64,000 nt of DNA, taken from assembly GCA_036386515.1 (NCBI GenBank), contig DASVVO010000056.1, forward strand, positions 1-64,000. Reading direction: 5' to 3'. The stretch is from JAIVJZ01 sp036386515. Its GTDB lineage: Bacteria > Acidobacteriota > Blastocatellia > Pyrinomonadales > Pyrinomonadaceae. Of the stretch, positions 28,369-37,622 are shown piece after piece; within the stretch, counting starts at the first letter, position 1, and the number at the start of each line of letters is the position of its first letter. The translations under genes were made by a program, and so were the position numbers. The notes below the pieces were generated by a model. That model did no database searches and was not told the DNA's origin. It saw only the letters and a list, made by a program, of their open reading frames with translations.

Positions 28369-30351
28369 TCACGCGATGGCGGACACGACTTCGCCCCTGG
28401 TCTCCGCGGGCGCGTGGGCGGCCTCGCCGTCCATAAACTGCCGCAGCCAGATTTCCACGTTGACGAGCGACCACAAGCGTTCCGTGTGATTCTCGCCCGC
28501 CTGATGCCGCGCCGCGAGTTCGCGGACGTAGGCCGGATCGAACAGCCCGCGCGCGGCGGCGCGTTCGCCGAGCACGTACTCGTCAACGATGCCGCGATAC
28601 GCCCCGCGAAACCACGAGCCGACGGGCACGGGGAAGCCCATCTTCTTGCGCGAGAGGATGGGCGCGGGCAGCACGTCTTTCATGCTCTCGCGCAGGATGT
28701 ACTTCGTCGTCCAGCCGCGCCGCAGTTTCAGGTGTTGCGGCAGCCGCGCCGTAAACTCCACGAGCCGGTGATCGAGAAACGGCACGCGGCTCTCGATGGA
28801 GGCGGCCATGCTCATCTGATCCTGCTTCATCAAAAGTTCGTGCAGGTAAGTTTTCGTGTCGGCGTAGAGCATGCGGTTGAGCAGCGAGCGCGAGGCATCG
28901 GTCTCGAAGTAGCGGCGCATGTCGCGGTAAGGCTCGATGCCCCCGGCGCGTTCGCGCGCCTCCGGCGTGAGCAATTCGCCCTGCATCGAGCGCGTGAAGA
29001 CGGCGAAGTTGTCGAAGTAGAGACTCTCGATGTCCGGCGGCAGGCAGAGGAAGGTGCGCCGCAGCTTGTGCCGCACTTTCGAATCGAGCGCGAGACTTTC
29101 GATGCGCCCGCTGAGAGCGCGACGCATACTTGCGGTCGTCAGTTTTTGGTAAGCGGGCGCGAGCGCGAGGTTGTAAATCGTCTTGTAGTAACGCTCGTAG
29201 CCGCCGAGCATTTCGTCGCTGCCCTCGCCCGTCAAGACCACCTTGACGTGCCTGGCGGCAAGCTGCGACACGAAGTAGAGCGCGACGCTCGAAGGATGCG
29301 CGAGCGGTTCGTCCTCGTGCCAGACGAGACGCGGCAGCGCGTCGAAAAAGTCTTCGGGGCTGACGATCGTCTCGTGATGATCCGTCTTGAACCGCTCCGC
29401 GACGAGCCGCGCGTAATAAAGTTCGTTGGCCTCGCGCTCCGCGAAAGCGACGGAGAAAGTCTTGACGGGCGCGCTGACCATCCCGCTCATCACGGCGGCG
29501 ATGGCGGAAGAATCGATGCCCCCGGAGAGAAACATGCCGAGCGGCACATCGGCCATCAAACGAAGTTTGACCGACTCGCGGAACAACTCCGACCACTCGG
29601 CGACGTAGTCCGCGTCGCTGCGCCGCGCGGACGAAGGCTCGCCGCCTTCCGCGTCGCCCGCGAATTGGATGTCCCAATATTTCTCGATCTTGATTTGGCC
29701 GTCCGCGCTCCACCGCAGCGTGTGGCCGGGGAGCAGCCGTTTGACCCCGGCGAAGAGGGTTTCCTCGGCGGAGGTGCCGTGATTGGCGAGATAATCCGGC
29801 AGCGCGCGGTAATTGATCTCAGGCCGGGAGACGCCGCGCGCCGCGAGCAGGGATTTGATCTCGGAGGCGAAAAAGAGCGAGCCGTCGGCGCGGTGAACGT
29901 AGTAGAGCGGTTTGACGCCGAGGCGGTCGCGCGCGATGAACAACTCGCGGCGGCGCGCATCCCAGATGGCGAAGGCGAACATGCCGCGCAGGTGCTCGAC
30001 GCAACGCGAGCCGTGCTCCTCGTAGAGGTGCAGGATCGTCTCCGTGTCGCAGTGCGTGCGGTAGCGATGGCCGCGCGCTTCGAGTGCGGGGCGATGGTCG
30101 GCGTGATTGTAGACTTCGCCGTTGTAGACGATGTGGAGCGAATCGTCCTCGTTCGTCATCGGCTGATGACCCGCGCGCACGTCCACGATTGACAGGCGGC
30201 GATGACCGAGACCCACCGCGCCCTCCACGAACAGCCCGCTGTCGTCCGGCCCGCGATGCGTGATCACGTCGCGCATCCGCGCCAGGTCGGCCGTCTCCAC
30301 GCGCCCCTCGCGCGCGCGCCCCGAATATGCGATTCCGTTGATGCCACACAT
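28369..30351 (-). CDS. Asparagine-synthase-like glutamine amidotransferase, XrtA-locus type 1
   Basis: A 660-residue two-domain enzyme. The N-terminal Ntn-hydrolase glutaminase has the catalytic Cys2 (MCGINGIAYSG), HRGPDDSG, VYNGEVYNH and MFAFAIWD. The synthetase domain from about 235 has the ATP pyrophosphatase loop FLSGGIDSSAIAAVM and LTGEGSDEMLGGYERY. Homologues in XrtA loci (amidotransferase 1) are thought to amidate sugar acids rather than make asparagine. One of three such genes here (others at 35449 and 59463). ATG 30351. Confidence 0.9.
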   Translation of the reverse strand: MCGINGIAYSGRAREGRVETADLARMRDVITHRGPDDSGLFVEGAVGLGHRRLSIVDVRAGHQPMTNEDDSLHIVYNGEVYNHADHRPALEARGHRYRTHCDTETILHLYEEHGSRCVEHLRGMFAFAIWDARRRELFIARDRLGVKPLYYVHRADGSLFFASEIKSLLAARGVSRPEINYRALPDYLANHGTSAEETLFAGVKRLLPGHTLRWSADGQIKIEKYWDIQFAGDAEGGEPSSARRSDADYVAEWSELFRESVKLRLMADVPLGMFLSGGIDSSAIAAVMSGMVSAPVKTFSVAFAEREANELYYARLVAERFKTDHHETIVSPEDFFDALPRLVWHEDEPLAHPSSVALYFVSQLAARHVKVVLTGEGSDEMLGGYERYYKTIYNLALAPAYQKLTTASMRRALSGRIESLALDSKVRHKLRRTFLCLPPDIESLYFDNFAVFTRSMQGELLTPEARERAGGIEPYRDMRRYFETDASRSLLNRMLYADTKTYLHELLMKQDQMSMAASIESRVPFLDHRLVEFTARLPQHLKLRRGWTTKYILRESMKDVLPAPILSRKKMGFPVPVGSWFRGAYRGIVDEYVLGERAAARGLFDPAYVRELAARHQAGENHTERLWSLVNVEIWLRQFMDGEAAHAPAETRGEVVSAIA

Positions 30352-30360
30352 AAGTAGTTT

Positions 30361-30435
30361 GTGAAGCGTGAAGCGTGTAGCGTGTAGAGAAGGAACAGAG
30401 TTTCATCTCTACACGATTGACCATTCACGATTTAC
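30361..30435. repeat. Inverted repeat, AATCGTGAAT/CGTGTAG word family, overlapping a stop codon
   Basis: Left part is a run of related words (GTGAAGCGTGAAGCGTGTAG, then CGTGTAGAGA at 30381-30390); right part TCTCTACACG (30406-30415) followed by ATTGACCATTCACGATTTAC. Core stem of 10 perfect pairs, outer part imperfect. The right end encodes the last codons and TGA stop of the heparinase-like gene (30425). Confidence 0.75.
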
Positions 30436-32923
30436 TTTCTTCAAAGATTCCCTTCTGTTCTTCCGCCCGCCGCGCGCCGGAGAGCGCGATGAATAAATCT
30501 TCGCCCGCCGGGTTGGTTTCCACTCCGAGTTCGTCGCCCGCGCGTCGTGCGACGACGTAGTTGAGGCGCGCCGGTGCGCGCAGAATTTCCCGCCCGTCGA
30601 GGCGGACGGAGCGACCGCCGATGGCGATCAACTCGCGCGGCTCCGTCTCGTCGCGGCCGAAGCGCAGCCACGTCCACTCGAAATCGGAAGCGAGCCGCGC
30701 CGTCTCAATCAAACTCGCGCCGCCCTCGCGCCGCAGCAGCAGGAGATCGCGAGCGCCGCCCTCGCCGTTCAATTCAAACGCGCGCCCGCCGACGGCCTCG
30801 ATCTCGCGCGCGGCGGTGTGCGCCGCCCGCCCGCGCGGGACGAGCAGCGTGATCACTTCTTCTACGTCCGCTTGCGCGCCGCCCGCGAGCGCGAACGTGC
30901 AGACGGGAGCGTCTACCACCTCGCCGTAGCGCGGGGAATGTTGCTCGTCGCGCCTGCGCCACGCGCCACCGCGCGCGAAAGCGAACAGGTCGAGACCGGC
31001 CGCTTCGTCGCCCGCGCGGACGACCGCCGCCGCCGCACCGTCGCCCGTCTCGATGGACGACGCGGCGCGCGGCGCGAAGTGAAAGTTCAACTCATAGTTG
31101 TGCGCGCCGGAGGTTTCCACGCGGTCGCGCACGATCCAGTAATCGCCCTTCAAAAAGAAGACGCTGCGGCGATGGGTGGCGGGCGCATCCAGCCGCTCGT
31201 AGCCGTCGTGCGCGCCCTCGAAGAGATCGAAGCGCGTTTGACTGAGCCACAGCCGACACGAGGCGCGCGCCGCCTGCCGCCAGCGAAACGCGCTCTCCGC
31301 GACGGACGACGATTCGCCGTCAACGGTGAGCGTGTTGTGCGCCGCCGTCGCGCGAAAGTGGTCGCGGAGCGCGCTCGATCCGGTGTAGGTGTAGGTGCCG
31401 GAATCGACGAGCAGATGACGGCCGCGCGCGGCCAGAGCGAGGACGGCGAGCGCGTCGGCGTGGGCGTGCGCCCCGTTCAGCGAGCCATGCGCGCCGCAGT
31501 CGAGCAGGAGATAGTTGCTGTCGGTCGTCCACCCGTCGCGCATCACGTAGTAGCCGCCGTCTGTGAAGGCGCGCGAGGCGGCGGCGGGCGGGTGCGCGTC
31601 GAGCGCGTCGAAGTCGCGGAGGCCGCGCGCGCCCGCGAGCCAGAACGTCTCTTCCCGCGCCTCTTGTGCGACGTACTTGTAATCGCCGCGCCGGAAGAGA
31701 GCCGCGCCCGTCGCCAGCGTCGAGCGAAAGTCGTCGTGTGCGCGCTCGTCGAACCAGGTGAAGCGGCCGCCGTCCTCGTCGCCGAAGAGGGGCGTCGCGC
31801 CGTCGGGCAAGGTCAGGTGCATCAGGTGGTCGAGCAACGCCTGCAACTTCTCTTCGAGCAATGAGAGGCGTAACCCGGCGCGCATCAAGTCGCCGCCGCC
31901 GTCGGCATCGGCTTTGAGCAGGGCGAGGAAGTGCGTGTAGAAATCGGTCGTGTAGCGATGGTAGTAGCTCGTCTGCTCGAAGTAGACGCCGTCGGGGCGA
32001 ATTTGTCGTTCGAGTTCGCCGAAGAGGATGCGCGCACCCACGGCGCGCCAGCGCGGCGCGGCGCGAAACTCCGGCAGCAGCGTGCCGAGATAGACGAGGC
32101 CGAGAGCTTCGCCAGTGAGGTGCGTGTTGGGGCTGAAGTAAGTCGAGAGATTCGTTTCGAGGTGGCGCGCGTGGAGGTGTAGAAATTTCAGCGCGCGCGT
32201 GTGGAGCGCGGGCGTGAGGTGCGGTGAATGTTTGAAGAACTGGAGCGACCACAGCCAGGAGATCGCGCGGAACGCCACTTCGAGACTGCTCGCCCAGTTG
32301 ATGCCGCGCTTCGGCGGGTTGGCCTCCGTCCACGCGTGCAAGTGGCGCGCGAAAGTTTCGGCGTAGCGTTCGTCGCCCGTGCGCCAGTAGGCGCGGCCGA
32401 GGACGGCGAAATACTGGTGCCGGTTCAACTCCCAGGTGATCTTTTTATCGCCCGCCACGGCGGGGTCGAGATAGTCGATGCGACTCCAATGCGCGAGCGG
32501 CGTGCGCTTGCCAGCGACGGGTTCGAGGCGCCAGTCAACGGGGTCGCCGAAGTCGAGACCGCGCAGGCCGAGCAGGTCGAAGCGGCCGGCGACGATGCGC
32601 TCCGCGCGTTCGAGCAAAGACTCGCGCGCGCTCCCGCCGAAACGACTGTCGAGCAGGGCGCGCGTCTCCGCTGCATCGTCGAACGCGGCGAAGAATGGAT
32701 GAGGCGCGGCGGCGCGAAAATGCGCGAGCAGGGATTCCGGCGTGAGTGGCGCGCCGCTCGCAAACCGCGCGGCGTCGAGCAGGCGGAAGAAGGCGGCATC
32801 GTCGGGCACGCGCGCCGCGGCTGACAGCCCCGCGCGCTCCGCGAGACAGGCCGCCGCCTGCACGCCGCGCACGCGCAACTCCGTCAAACTTCTTCCTTTA
32901 AGTTTTCGCAGAACTTTGATCAT
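30425..32923 (-). CDS. Heparinase II/III family protein
   Basis: An 832-residue protein. The N-terminal alpha/alpha toroid (about 100-420) contains DPVDWRLEP, KITWELNRHQYFAVLGRAYW and an arginine/glycine loop NPPKRGINWASSLEVAFRAIS, and a beta-sandwich follows from about 470 with DCGAHGSLNGAHAHADALAV and LLVDSGTYTYTG, the heparinase II/III-like signature. Family members are polysaccharide lyases or act on uronate-rich polymers; several XrtA EPS loci contain one. No signal peptide is evident. A role in trimming or editing the uronate-containing product is inferred. Its last two codons and stop fall in an inverted-repeat element. Confidence 0.88.
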   Translation of the reverse strand: MIKVLRKLKGRSLTELRVRGVQAAACLAERAGLSAAARVPDDAAFFRLLDAARFASGAPLTPESLLAHFRAAAPHPFFAAFDDAAETRALLDSRFGGSARESLLERAERIVAGRFDLLGLRGLDFGDPVDWRLEPVAGKRTPLAHWSRIDYLDPAVAGDKKITWELNRHQYFAVLGRAYWRTGDERYAETFARHLHAWTEANPPKRGINWASSLEVAFRAISWLWSLQFFKHSPHLTPALHTRALKFLHLHARHLETNLSTYFSPNTHLTGEALGLVYLGTLLPEFRAAPRWRAVGARILFGELERQIRPDGVYFEQTSYYHRYTTDFYTHFLALLKADADGGGDLMRAGLRLSLLEEKLQALLDHLMHLTLPDGATPLFGDEDGGRFTWFDERAHDDFRSTLATGAALFRRGDYKYVAQEAREETFWLAGARGLRDFDALDAHPPAAASRAFTDGGYYVMRDGWTTDSNYLLLDCGAHGSLNGAHAHADALAVLALAARGRHLLVDSGTYTYTGSSALRDHFRATAAHNTLTVDGESSSVAESAFRWRQAARASCRLWLSQTRFDLFEGAHDGYERLDAPATHRRSVFFLKGDYWIVRDRVETSGAHNYELNFHFAPRAASSIETGDGAAAAVVRAGDEAAGLDLFAFARGGAWRRRDEQHSPRYGEVVDAPVCTFALAGGAQADVEEVITLLVPRGRAAHTAAREIEAVGGRAFELNGEGGARDLLLLRREGGASLIETARLASDFEWTWLRFGRDETEPRELIAIGGRSVRLDGREILRAPARLNYVVARRAGDELGVETNPAGEDLFIALSGARRAEEQKGIFEESKS

Positions 32924-32976
32924 TCAACTTCGCCCCGCGCGACTCTCTCTCCCCGCGCACGCTGTCTCCGCGCCCC

Positions 32977-34206
32977 TCATGCGCTCCCGTTGCTTTCGAC
33001 CCGCGACGGCACAGCCGACGCTCTCATCGCGCCGTTTTCATCCGCCAACTCGAAATAGAGTTTGAGCCATTCGTCGCGCACGGCCGCCCAACTGTACCGG
33101 CGGCACGCGGCGAGCGCGTTCGACGTGAGCCGTTCGGCCAACTCCGCGTCTTCCAACAACCTGACGGCGGCGGCCGCCAGAGCCTCGTGGTCGCCGCGCG
33201 CGCACATCAAACCCGTCTCGCCATGCGTGAGGATGTAGGGGATGCCGCCCGCGTCCGTCGTCACGACGGGCAAGCCCGCCGCGTAGGCTTCGATAATCGA
33301 GCCGGGCATGTTGTCTATGTTGGAACTGTTCAGATAGATGTCCGCGCGCTCGCACAGTTCGGGCATCCGCGCCTGCTCGACGCGGCCGATGAATTCCGTG
33401 TGCTTGAGGTCGAGTTCGCGCGCGAGTCGTTCGAGTTCGGCGCGCTGGCTGCCGTCGCCCGCAATGGTCAGCGTCGCGGCCGGGAAACGCCGCTGGATGA
33501 TGGCGAACGCGCGCAGGATGCAACCGACGTTGTAGAGCGGTTCGAGGTTGCGATTCGAGAGAAAGACGGGGCGCAGGGGGCGGCGCGGCCGGAAACGAAA
33601 ACGCTCCGTCTCGACGAAGTTGTAGATCGAGCGCGCGTGCAGGCCGAAGCGCGCGAACACGTCCACGAGATACCCGGAAGGCACGGCCACTTCGTCCACG
33701 AGCCGGATCGTCGGGAGCGCGGTGCGCCGCCAGCGCGTGAGATGATCTTCGGCCTCGCCGCTCCGGTAATTCAGGACGATCTTTTTGCCGTAGAGTTTGG
33801 CGACGAGGATGGCGGGCGTCGGCGCGATGACGAAGGAAGTGTACGAGGCGGAGAAGACGTGGATCACGTCCGAGCGACGCACGCGCCGGAGCAGCGACGC
33901 GATGTAAGCGATGGAAGTCACGACGGTGCGCGCGTACTTGACGCCTTGCAGGCGGCCGAGCAGACCCGGCAGGCGCGGGTTGATCGGCAGGAACGAAACT
34001 TCGAGCGACGGCTCGGCCTGAAAGCGCGCCAGCAGCCGCGCCGCCTGCACGGCCTGGCCGCCGAGGATGCCGAGCGAGGGCGCGACGATCAGAATGCGCA
34101 CGCGCCCTCTGTGCCCCGCGCGGGCGGAGGCGCGCGCCGTGTCGGCCGCAGGGGTCGCAGCGGTCGCGCCGCTCGCGTCAAGATGTTTGTTCGCTCGTGT
34201 CGTCAT
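32977..34206 (-). CDS. GT4 glycosyltransferase
   Basis: A 409-residue GT-B enzyme. After a low-complexity N-terminus of about 30 residues comes RVRILIVAPSLGILGGQAVQ, a donor-side region with FLSNRNLEPLYNVG, LTIAGDGSQRAELERLA, and the characteristic glutamate pair motif in SSNIDNMPGSIIEAYAAGLP. Expected to add a sugar to the lipid-linked oligosaccharide from a nucleotide sugar on the cytoplasmic face. It starts 14 nt after the stop of the upstream GT4 gene and ends 53 nt before the heparinase-like gene. Specific sugar not predictable. Confidence 0.9.
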   Translation of the reverse strand: MTTRANKHLDASGATAATPAADTARASARAGHRGRVRILIVAPSLGILGGQAVQAARLLARFQAEPSLEVSFLPINPRLPGLLGRLQGVKYARTVVTSIAYIASLLRRVRRSDVIHVFSASYTSFVIAPTPAILVAKLYGKKIVLNYRSGEAEDHLTRWRRTALPTIRLVDEVAVPSGYLVDVFARFGLHARSIYNFVETERFRFRPRRPLRPVFLSNRNLEPLYNVGCILRAFAIIQRRFPAATLTIAGDGSQRAELERLARELDLKHTEFIGRVEQARMPELCERADIYLNSSNIDNMPGSIIEAYAAGLPVVTTDAGGIPYILTHGETGLMCARGDHEALAAAAVRLLEDAELAERLTSNALAACRRYSWAAVRDEWLKLYFELADENGAMRASAVPSRVESNGSA

Positions 34207-34220
34207 TGGCTGTCAGTCGT

Positions 34221-35426
34221 TCAGCGTGCGCTCTCGCGGCGCGCGTTTTGTTCAATACCAGTCTCGGCCGGGGCGCGCCGCTTCAACAGCAGACGCTCGT
34301 AGAGATTCTCGACGTTCTCGACTTGCGCCGCGCAGGAAAATTTTTCTTTGACGACCTGCAAGCCGCGCTCGCCCATGCGGCGCGCGCGCTCCGGGTCGGC
34401 GAGGAGCGAGAGGATGCGTTCGGCGAGCGCGGCCTCGTCGCCCGGCCGGATGATGTAGCCGGTCTCGCCTTCGACGACCGCCTCGCGCGCGCCGCCGATG
34501 TCCGTCGCCACGACGGGACGCGCGGCGGCCATGTACTCGATGATCGAATTGGAAAAGCCTTCCGTCCCGTTTGAACTGAGGACGCACACCTCGGAGACGG
34601 CGAGCAACTCCGGCACATGCGCGCAACGCCCCGGAAAGAAGGCGCGCTCGGCCAGACCGAGTTCGGCGGCGAGCGCGATGAGAGACTCGCGCAATTCGCC
34701 CTCGCCCGCGAGCACGAACGCCGCCTCCGGCATGGCCTCGGACACGCGCCGCGCCGCGCGCAAAAATGTCGCCTGATCTTTGTTGGCGTGGCGCATGTTG
34801 GCGACGATGCTGACGAAACGCCGCTCGCCGTCCGTCGGCAGACCGAGCAGCGCGAGCGCGTCGGCGCGCCGGAGGTCAGGGCGCGGCGCGACTCTCGACG
34901 TGTCCATGCCGTTATAAATCGTCTGGATTTTCGCGGCCTCCACGCCGTCCCTGATCAACTCCTGCCTGACCGCCTCGGCGTTGGCAACGATTGCATCGGC
35001 GAGTTTGAAGGCGCGCTGCTGCACCCATTTCTGTTTGCGCGTCTTCGTGCCGTCGGTTTCGCGCCGCGAGGCGATGCGCGCGCTGCAGTGGCGGCGGCGG
35101 GCGAGCGCGGCGGCGGTCATGCCGAAGATGTTGGTGTAGAAGTCGTGCGTCTCCACGATGTCGATCTCGCGCTCGCGGATGAGCGCGGCGCAGCGGCGCA
35201 GTTGCACGAGCATGTTGCGGTCGTAAAAGGAGGTGAGCGGAAATTCGGGGATGTCCGCGAAGCCCAGACGCTCGGCCTCCGCGCGCAGCACGCCCTCGCC
35301 GCTCAGGCACGCGAGGTGTATGTGATAACGCCCGCTCTCCGTCAGCAGGCGCGCGAGTTGCACCACCTGCCGCTCGGTTCCGCCCTGCGCGAAGCTGTCT
35401 ATGAAGAGGAGCACGTTCGGTTTCAT
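34221..35426 (-). CDS. GT4 glycosyltransferase
   Basis: A 401-residue GT-B enzyme: FIDSFAQGGTERQVVQLARL at the N-terminus (glycine-rich acceptor loop), IYNGMDTSRV, VSIVANMRHANKDQATFLRA, FVLAGEGELRESL, and the donor motif SNGTEGFSNSIIEYMAAARP. Similar to sugar transferases found in PEP-CTERM/EPS loci. It lies between an amidotransferase gene (22 nt upstream) and another GT4 gene (14 nt downstream), so it is almost certainly co-transcribed with both. The sugar and linkage are unknown. Confidence 0.9.
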   Translation of the reverse strand: MKPNVLLFIDSFAQGGTERQVVQLARLLTESGRYHIHLACLSGEGVLRAEAERLGFADIPEFPLTSFYDRNMLVQLRRCAALIREREIDIVETHDFYTNIFGMTAAALARRRHCSARIASRRETDGTKTRKQKWVQQRAFKLADAIVANAEAVRQELIRDGVEAAKIQTIYNGMDTSRVAPRPDLRRADALALLGLPTDGERRFVSIVANMRHANKDQATFLRAARRVSEAMPEAAFVLAGEGELRESLIALAAELGLAERAFFPGRCAHVPELLAVSEVCVLSSNGTEGFSNSIIEYMAAARPVVATDIGGAREAVVEGETGYIIRPGDEAALAERILSLLADPERARRMGERGLQVVKEKFSCAAQVENVENLYERLLLKRRAPAETGIEQNARRESAR

Positions 35427-35448
35427 CGAATTACATTTCCGCTCGCGG

Positions 35449-37575
35449 TCATGCCGCGTGGCTATCTTCTCTCAACGCCTGCGCGCGGCTATCTTTCGCC
35501 GCCGCTTGAGCCTGACTGTTTTGCGCCGCCTCCGGCGCGTGGCTTTCTGCCGCCGTCGTATTCGCGGCCGTCTCCACCGCCGCTTTTGGCTCCGGCTCGG
35601 ACGCGACGATCGGCGCGTCCGTCTCCGCCGTTTCGCGCGCCTTGAGCGTCGCCATCGTCAGTCGCTCGACGTTATCGGCGGGCGGCTCAAAGACGTTCGC
35701 GGCGCGCTCGTGCCGCATCCAGGTTTCGAGCACGAAGAGATACCACGTCTGCAACGACGCCTCGCCCGCTTCGACCTCGCGCGCAAACTTTTTGAGCGCG
35801 GCCTGCCCGTCGATCCAACCATCGCGCGCGAGGAGCGAATCCGCAAACGTCTCTTCCACGCGCTCGCGCCAGCGTCCCGCCATCCAGCGTCCGGCCGGGA
35901 TGCCGAAGCCGCGCTTGCGCCCGCGCGCCACGCGCTCGCCGATGCGACGCCGCGCCACCTCGCGCAAGATCGCTTTCAACGCGCCGCCCTGAAGGCGCAG
36001 GTCGAGCGGCAGCGCGGCCGCATACTCCCACAACTTCTGATCCAGGAAGGGCGAGCGCGCTTCGAGGGCGTAGTGCATCGTCGCGCCGTCAACCTTCGGC
36101 AGGTATTCGCCGGTGAAGCGCGTGCGCCGGTCGTACTCCAGAAATTCCGCCAGCACGTTGCGCCCAGACTCGTGCGAGCGCGGAATATCGCGCTGCGCGA
36201 GCGTCGCGCCCGCCAGTCGCTCGCCGAGAATGGCGTTCCGCTCGTAGACGGGCAGGCCGTCGCGCGCGTTCGTCACCGCCCCCAAACCCCCGGTCGTGTA
36301 GTCGAGAAACGAAGCGGCGCGGCGCGCGAGTCCGCGCCGGGGAAAGCGCGTGCGTAAGACGTTCGACCACAGGCGCGCGGCGGCGGGCGGCGTGCGGCGC
36401 GCGAGGCGCGCGGCGAACCACAGGTAACGATGTTCGGGGTAGCCGAGAAACACGTCGTCGCCGCCGTCGCCCGTCAAGAGGACGGTGGCCGAGGGCGCGA
36501 CGGCGCGCGAGACGCGGAGCATGCCGAGCGCGGACGAACAGGCGAACGGTTCGGCGTAGGCGGCGGCCAACTCCGTCACGTCGGGCGCGTCCGCCGCCGA
36601 GAGATCGAGCACGCGATGAGAGATGCCGAGCGCGGCGGCTGTGGCGCGCGCGTCGGCCGTCTCGTCGAGCGGGTCGCCGGGCGTGCCGATGGTGTAGGCC
36701 GTCACGTCGCCGCCGAGTTTGGCAATTGCCCAGCAGACGAGGCTCGAATCCACGCCGCCCGACAAGAGCGCGCCGACCGGCACGTCCGCGAACAGGCGCA
36801 TCTCGACCGCGCTCACAAACAGCCGCTCAACTTCTTCGACCGCCTCCGCGAACTTCGGCGCGCGCGCCTCATTATTCGACGCGGGGGCGACGGGCGGCGA
36901 CCAGTAAGTGCGCGCGCGCGCCGCGCCGTCCTCTGCCGACCATTCGACGATGGTTGCCGCCGGAACTTTCGTCGCGCCCTGATAGATCGCGCGCCCGTCC
37001 GTCACGAAACCGAATTCCAGGTATTCGAGGATCGAATCGGCGTCGAGTTCGCCGAGCATCCCGGCGGCTCTGAGCGCGCGCACGTTGGAGGCGAAGGCGA
37101 GGCGGCCGTCCGGGGCGTTTGCATAGACGAGCGGTTTGACGCCGAGGCGGTCGCGCACGAGGAAAAGTTTCTGCGCGCGTTCGTCCCAGAGGCCGAAGGC
37201 GAACATGCCGTGCAGCCTTTCGACGAGCGCGTCGATGCCCCACTCGCGGTAGCCTTCGACCAGCACTTCCGTATCCGTCTGGCTGTGAAACTGCGAGCCG
37301 CGCGCAGCGAGTTCGGCGCGCAACTCGCGGAAGTTGTAGATCGCGCCGTTGAAAACGATGCCGACCGAACCGTCCGCCGAGAGCATCGGCTGTCGGCCGG
37401 CCTCGCTCAAATCGAAGATGGCGAGACGCCGGTGGCCGAGCGCGCCCTGCGGCCAACGCTCAAGCCCCGCTCCGTCAGGCCCGCGCCGCGCGAGCGCGCG
37501 CGTCATCCGCGCGACCGCCTCGTCGGCCGCCGCGCCGCTATTTCGAGCTATCACTAATCCGGCAATTCCGCACAT
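35449..37575 (-). CDS. Asparagine-synthase-like glutamine amidotransferase, second copy
   Basis: A 708-residue enzyme with Cys2 glutaminase (MCGIAGLVIARNSG), RRGPDGAGLE, VFNGAIYNF, MFAFGLWDERA and a synthetase domain with LLSGGVDSSLVCWAI and LTGDGGDDVFLGYPEHRYLW. Longer than the other two copies: the last 65 residues are a Glu/Ala/Ser-rich tail containing near repeats (DSRAQALREDSHAA), not conserved in the family. Divergent from the copy at 28369, so substrates probably differ. Likely forms an amide on a uronic or aminosugar acid of the repeat unit. Confidence 0.88.
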   Translation of the reverse strand: MCGIAGLVIARNSGAAADEAVARMTRALARRGPDGAGLERWPQGALGHRRLAIFDLSEAGRQPMLSADGSVGIVFNGAIYNFRELRAELAARGSQFHSQTDTEVLVEGYREWGIDALVERLHGMFAFGLWDERAQKLFLVRDRLGVKPLVYANAPDGRLAFASNVRALRAAGMLGELDADSILEYLEFGFVTDGRAIYQGATKVPAATIVEWSAEDGAARARTYWSPPVAPASNNEARAPKFAEAVEEVERLFVSAVEMRLFADVPVGALLSGGVDSSLVCWAIAKLGGDVTAYTIGTPGDPLDETADARATAAALGISHRVLDLSAADAPDVTELAAAYAEPFACSSALGMLRVSRAVAPSATVLLTGDGGDDVFLGYPEHRYLWFAARLARRTPPAAARLWSNVLRTRFPRRGLARRAASFLDYTTGGLGAVTNARDGLPVYERNAILGERLAGATLAQRDIPRSHESGRNVLAEFLEYDRRTRFTGEYLPKVDGATMHYALEARSPFLDQKLWEYAAALPLDLRLQGGALKAILREVARRRIGERVARGRKRGFGIPAGRWMAGRWRERVEETFADSLLARDGWIDGQAALKKFAREVEAGEASLQTWYLFVLETWMRHERAANVFEPPADNVERLTMATLKARETAETDAPIVASEPEPKAAVETAANTTAAESHAPEAAQNSQAQAAAKDSRAQALREDSHAA

Positions 37576-37622
37576 GTTGTTTTGATGAGAGGAGACGAGT
37601 TTCCTATCTCGTCGCTTCGGGT

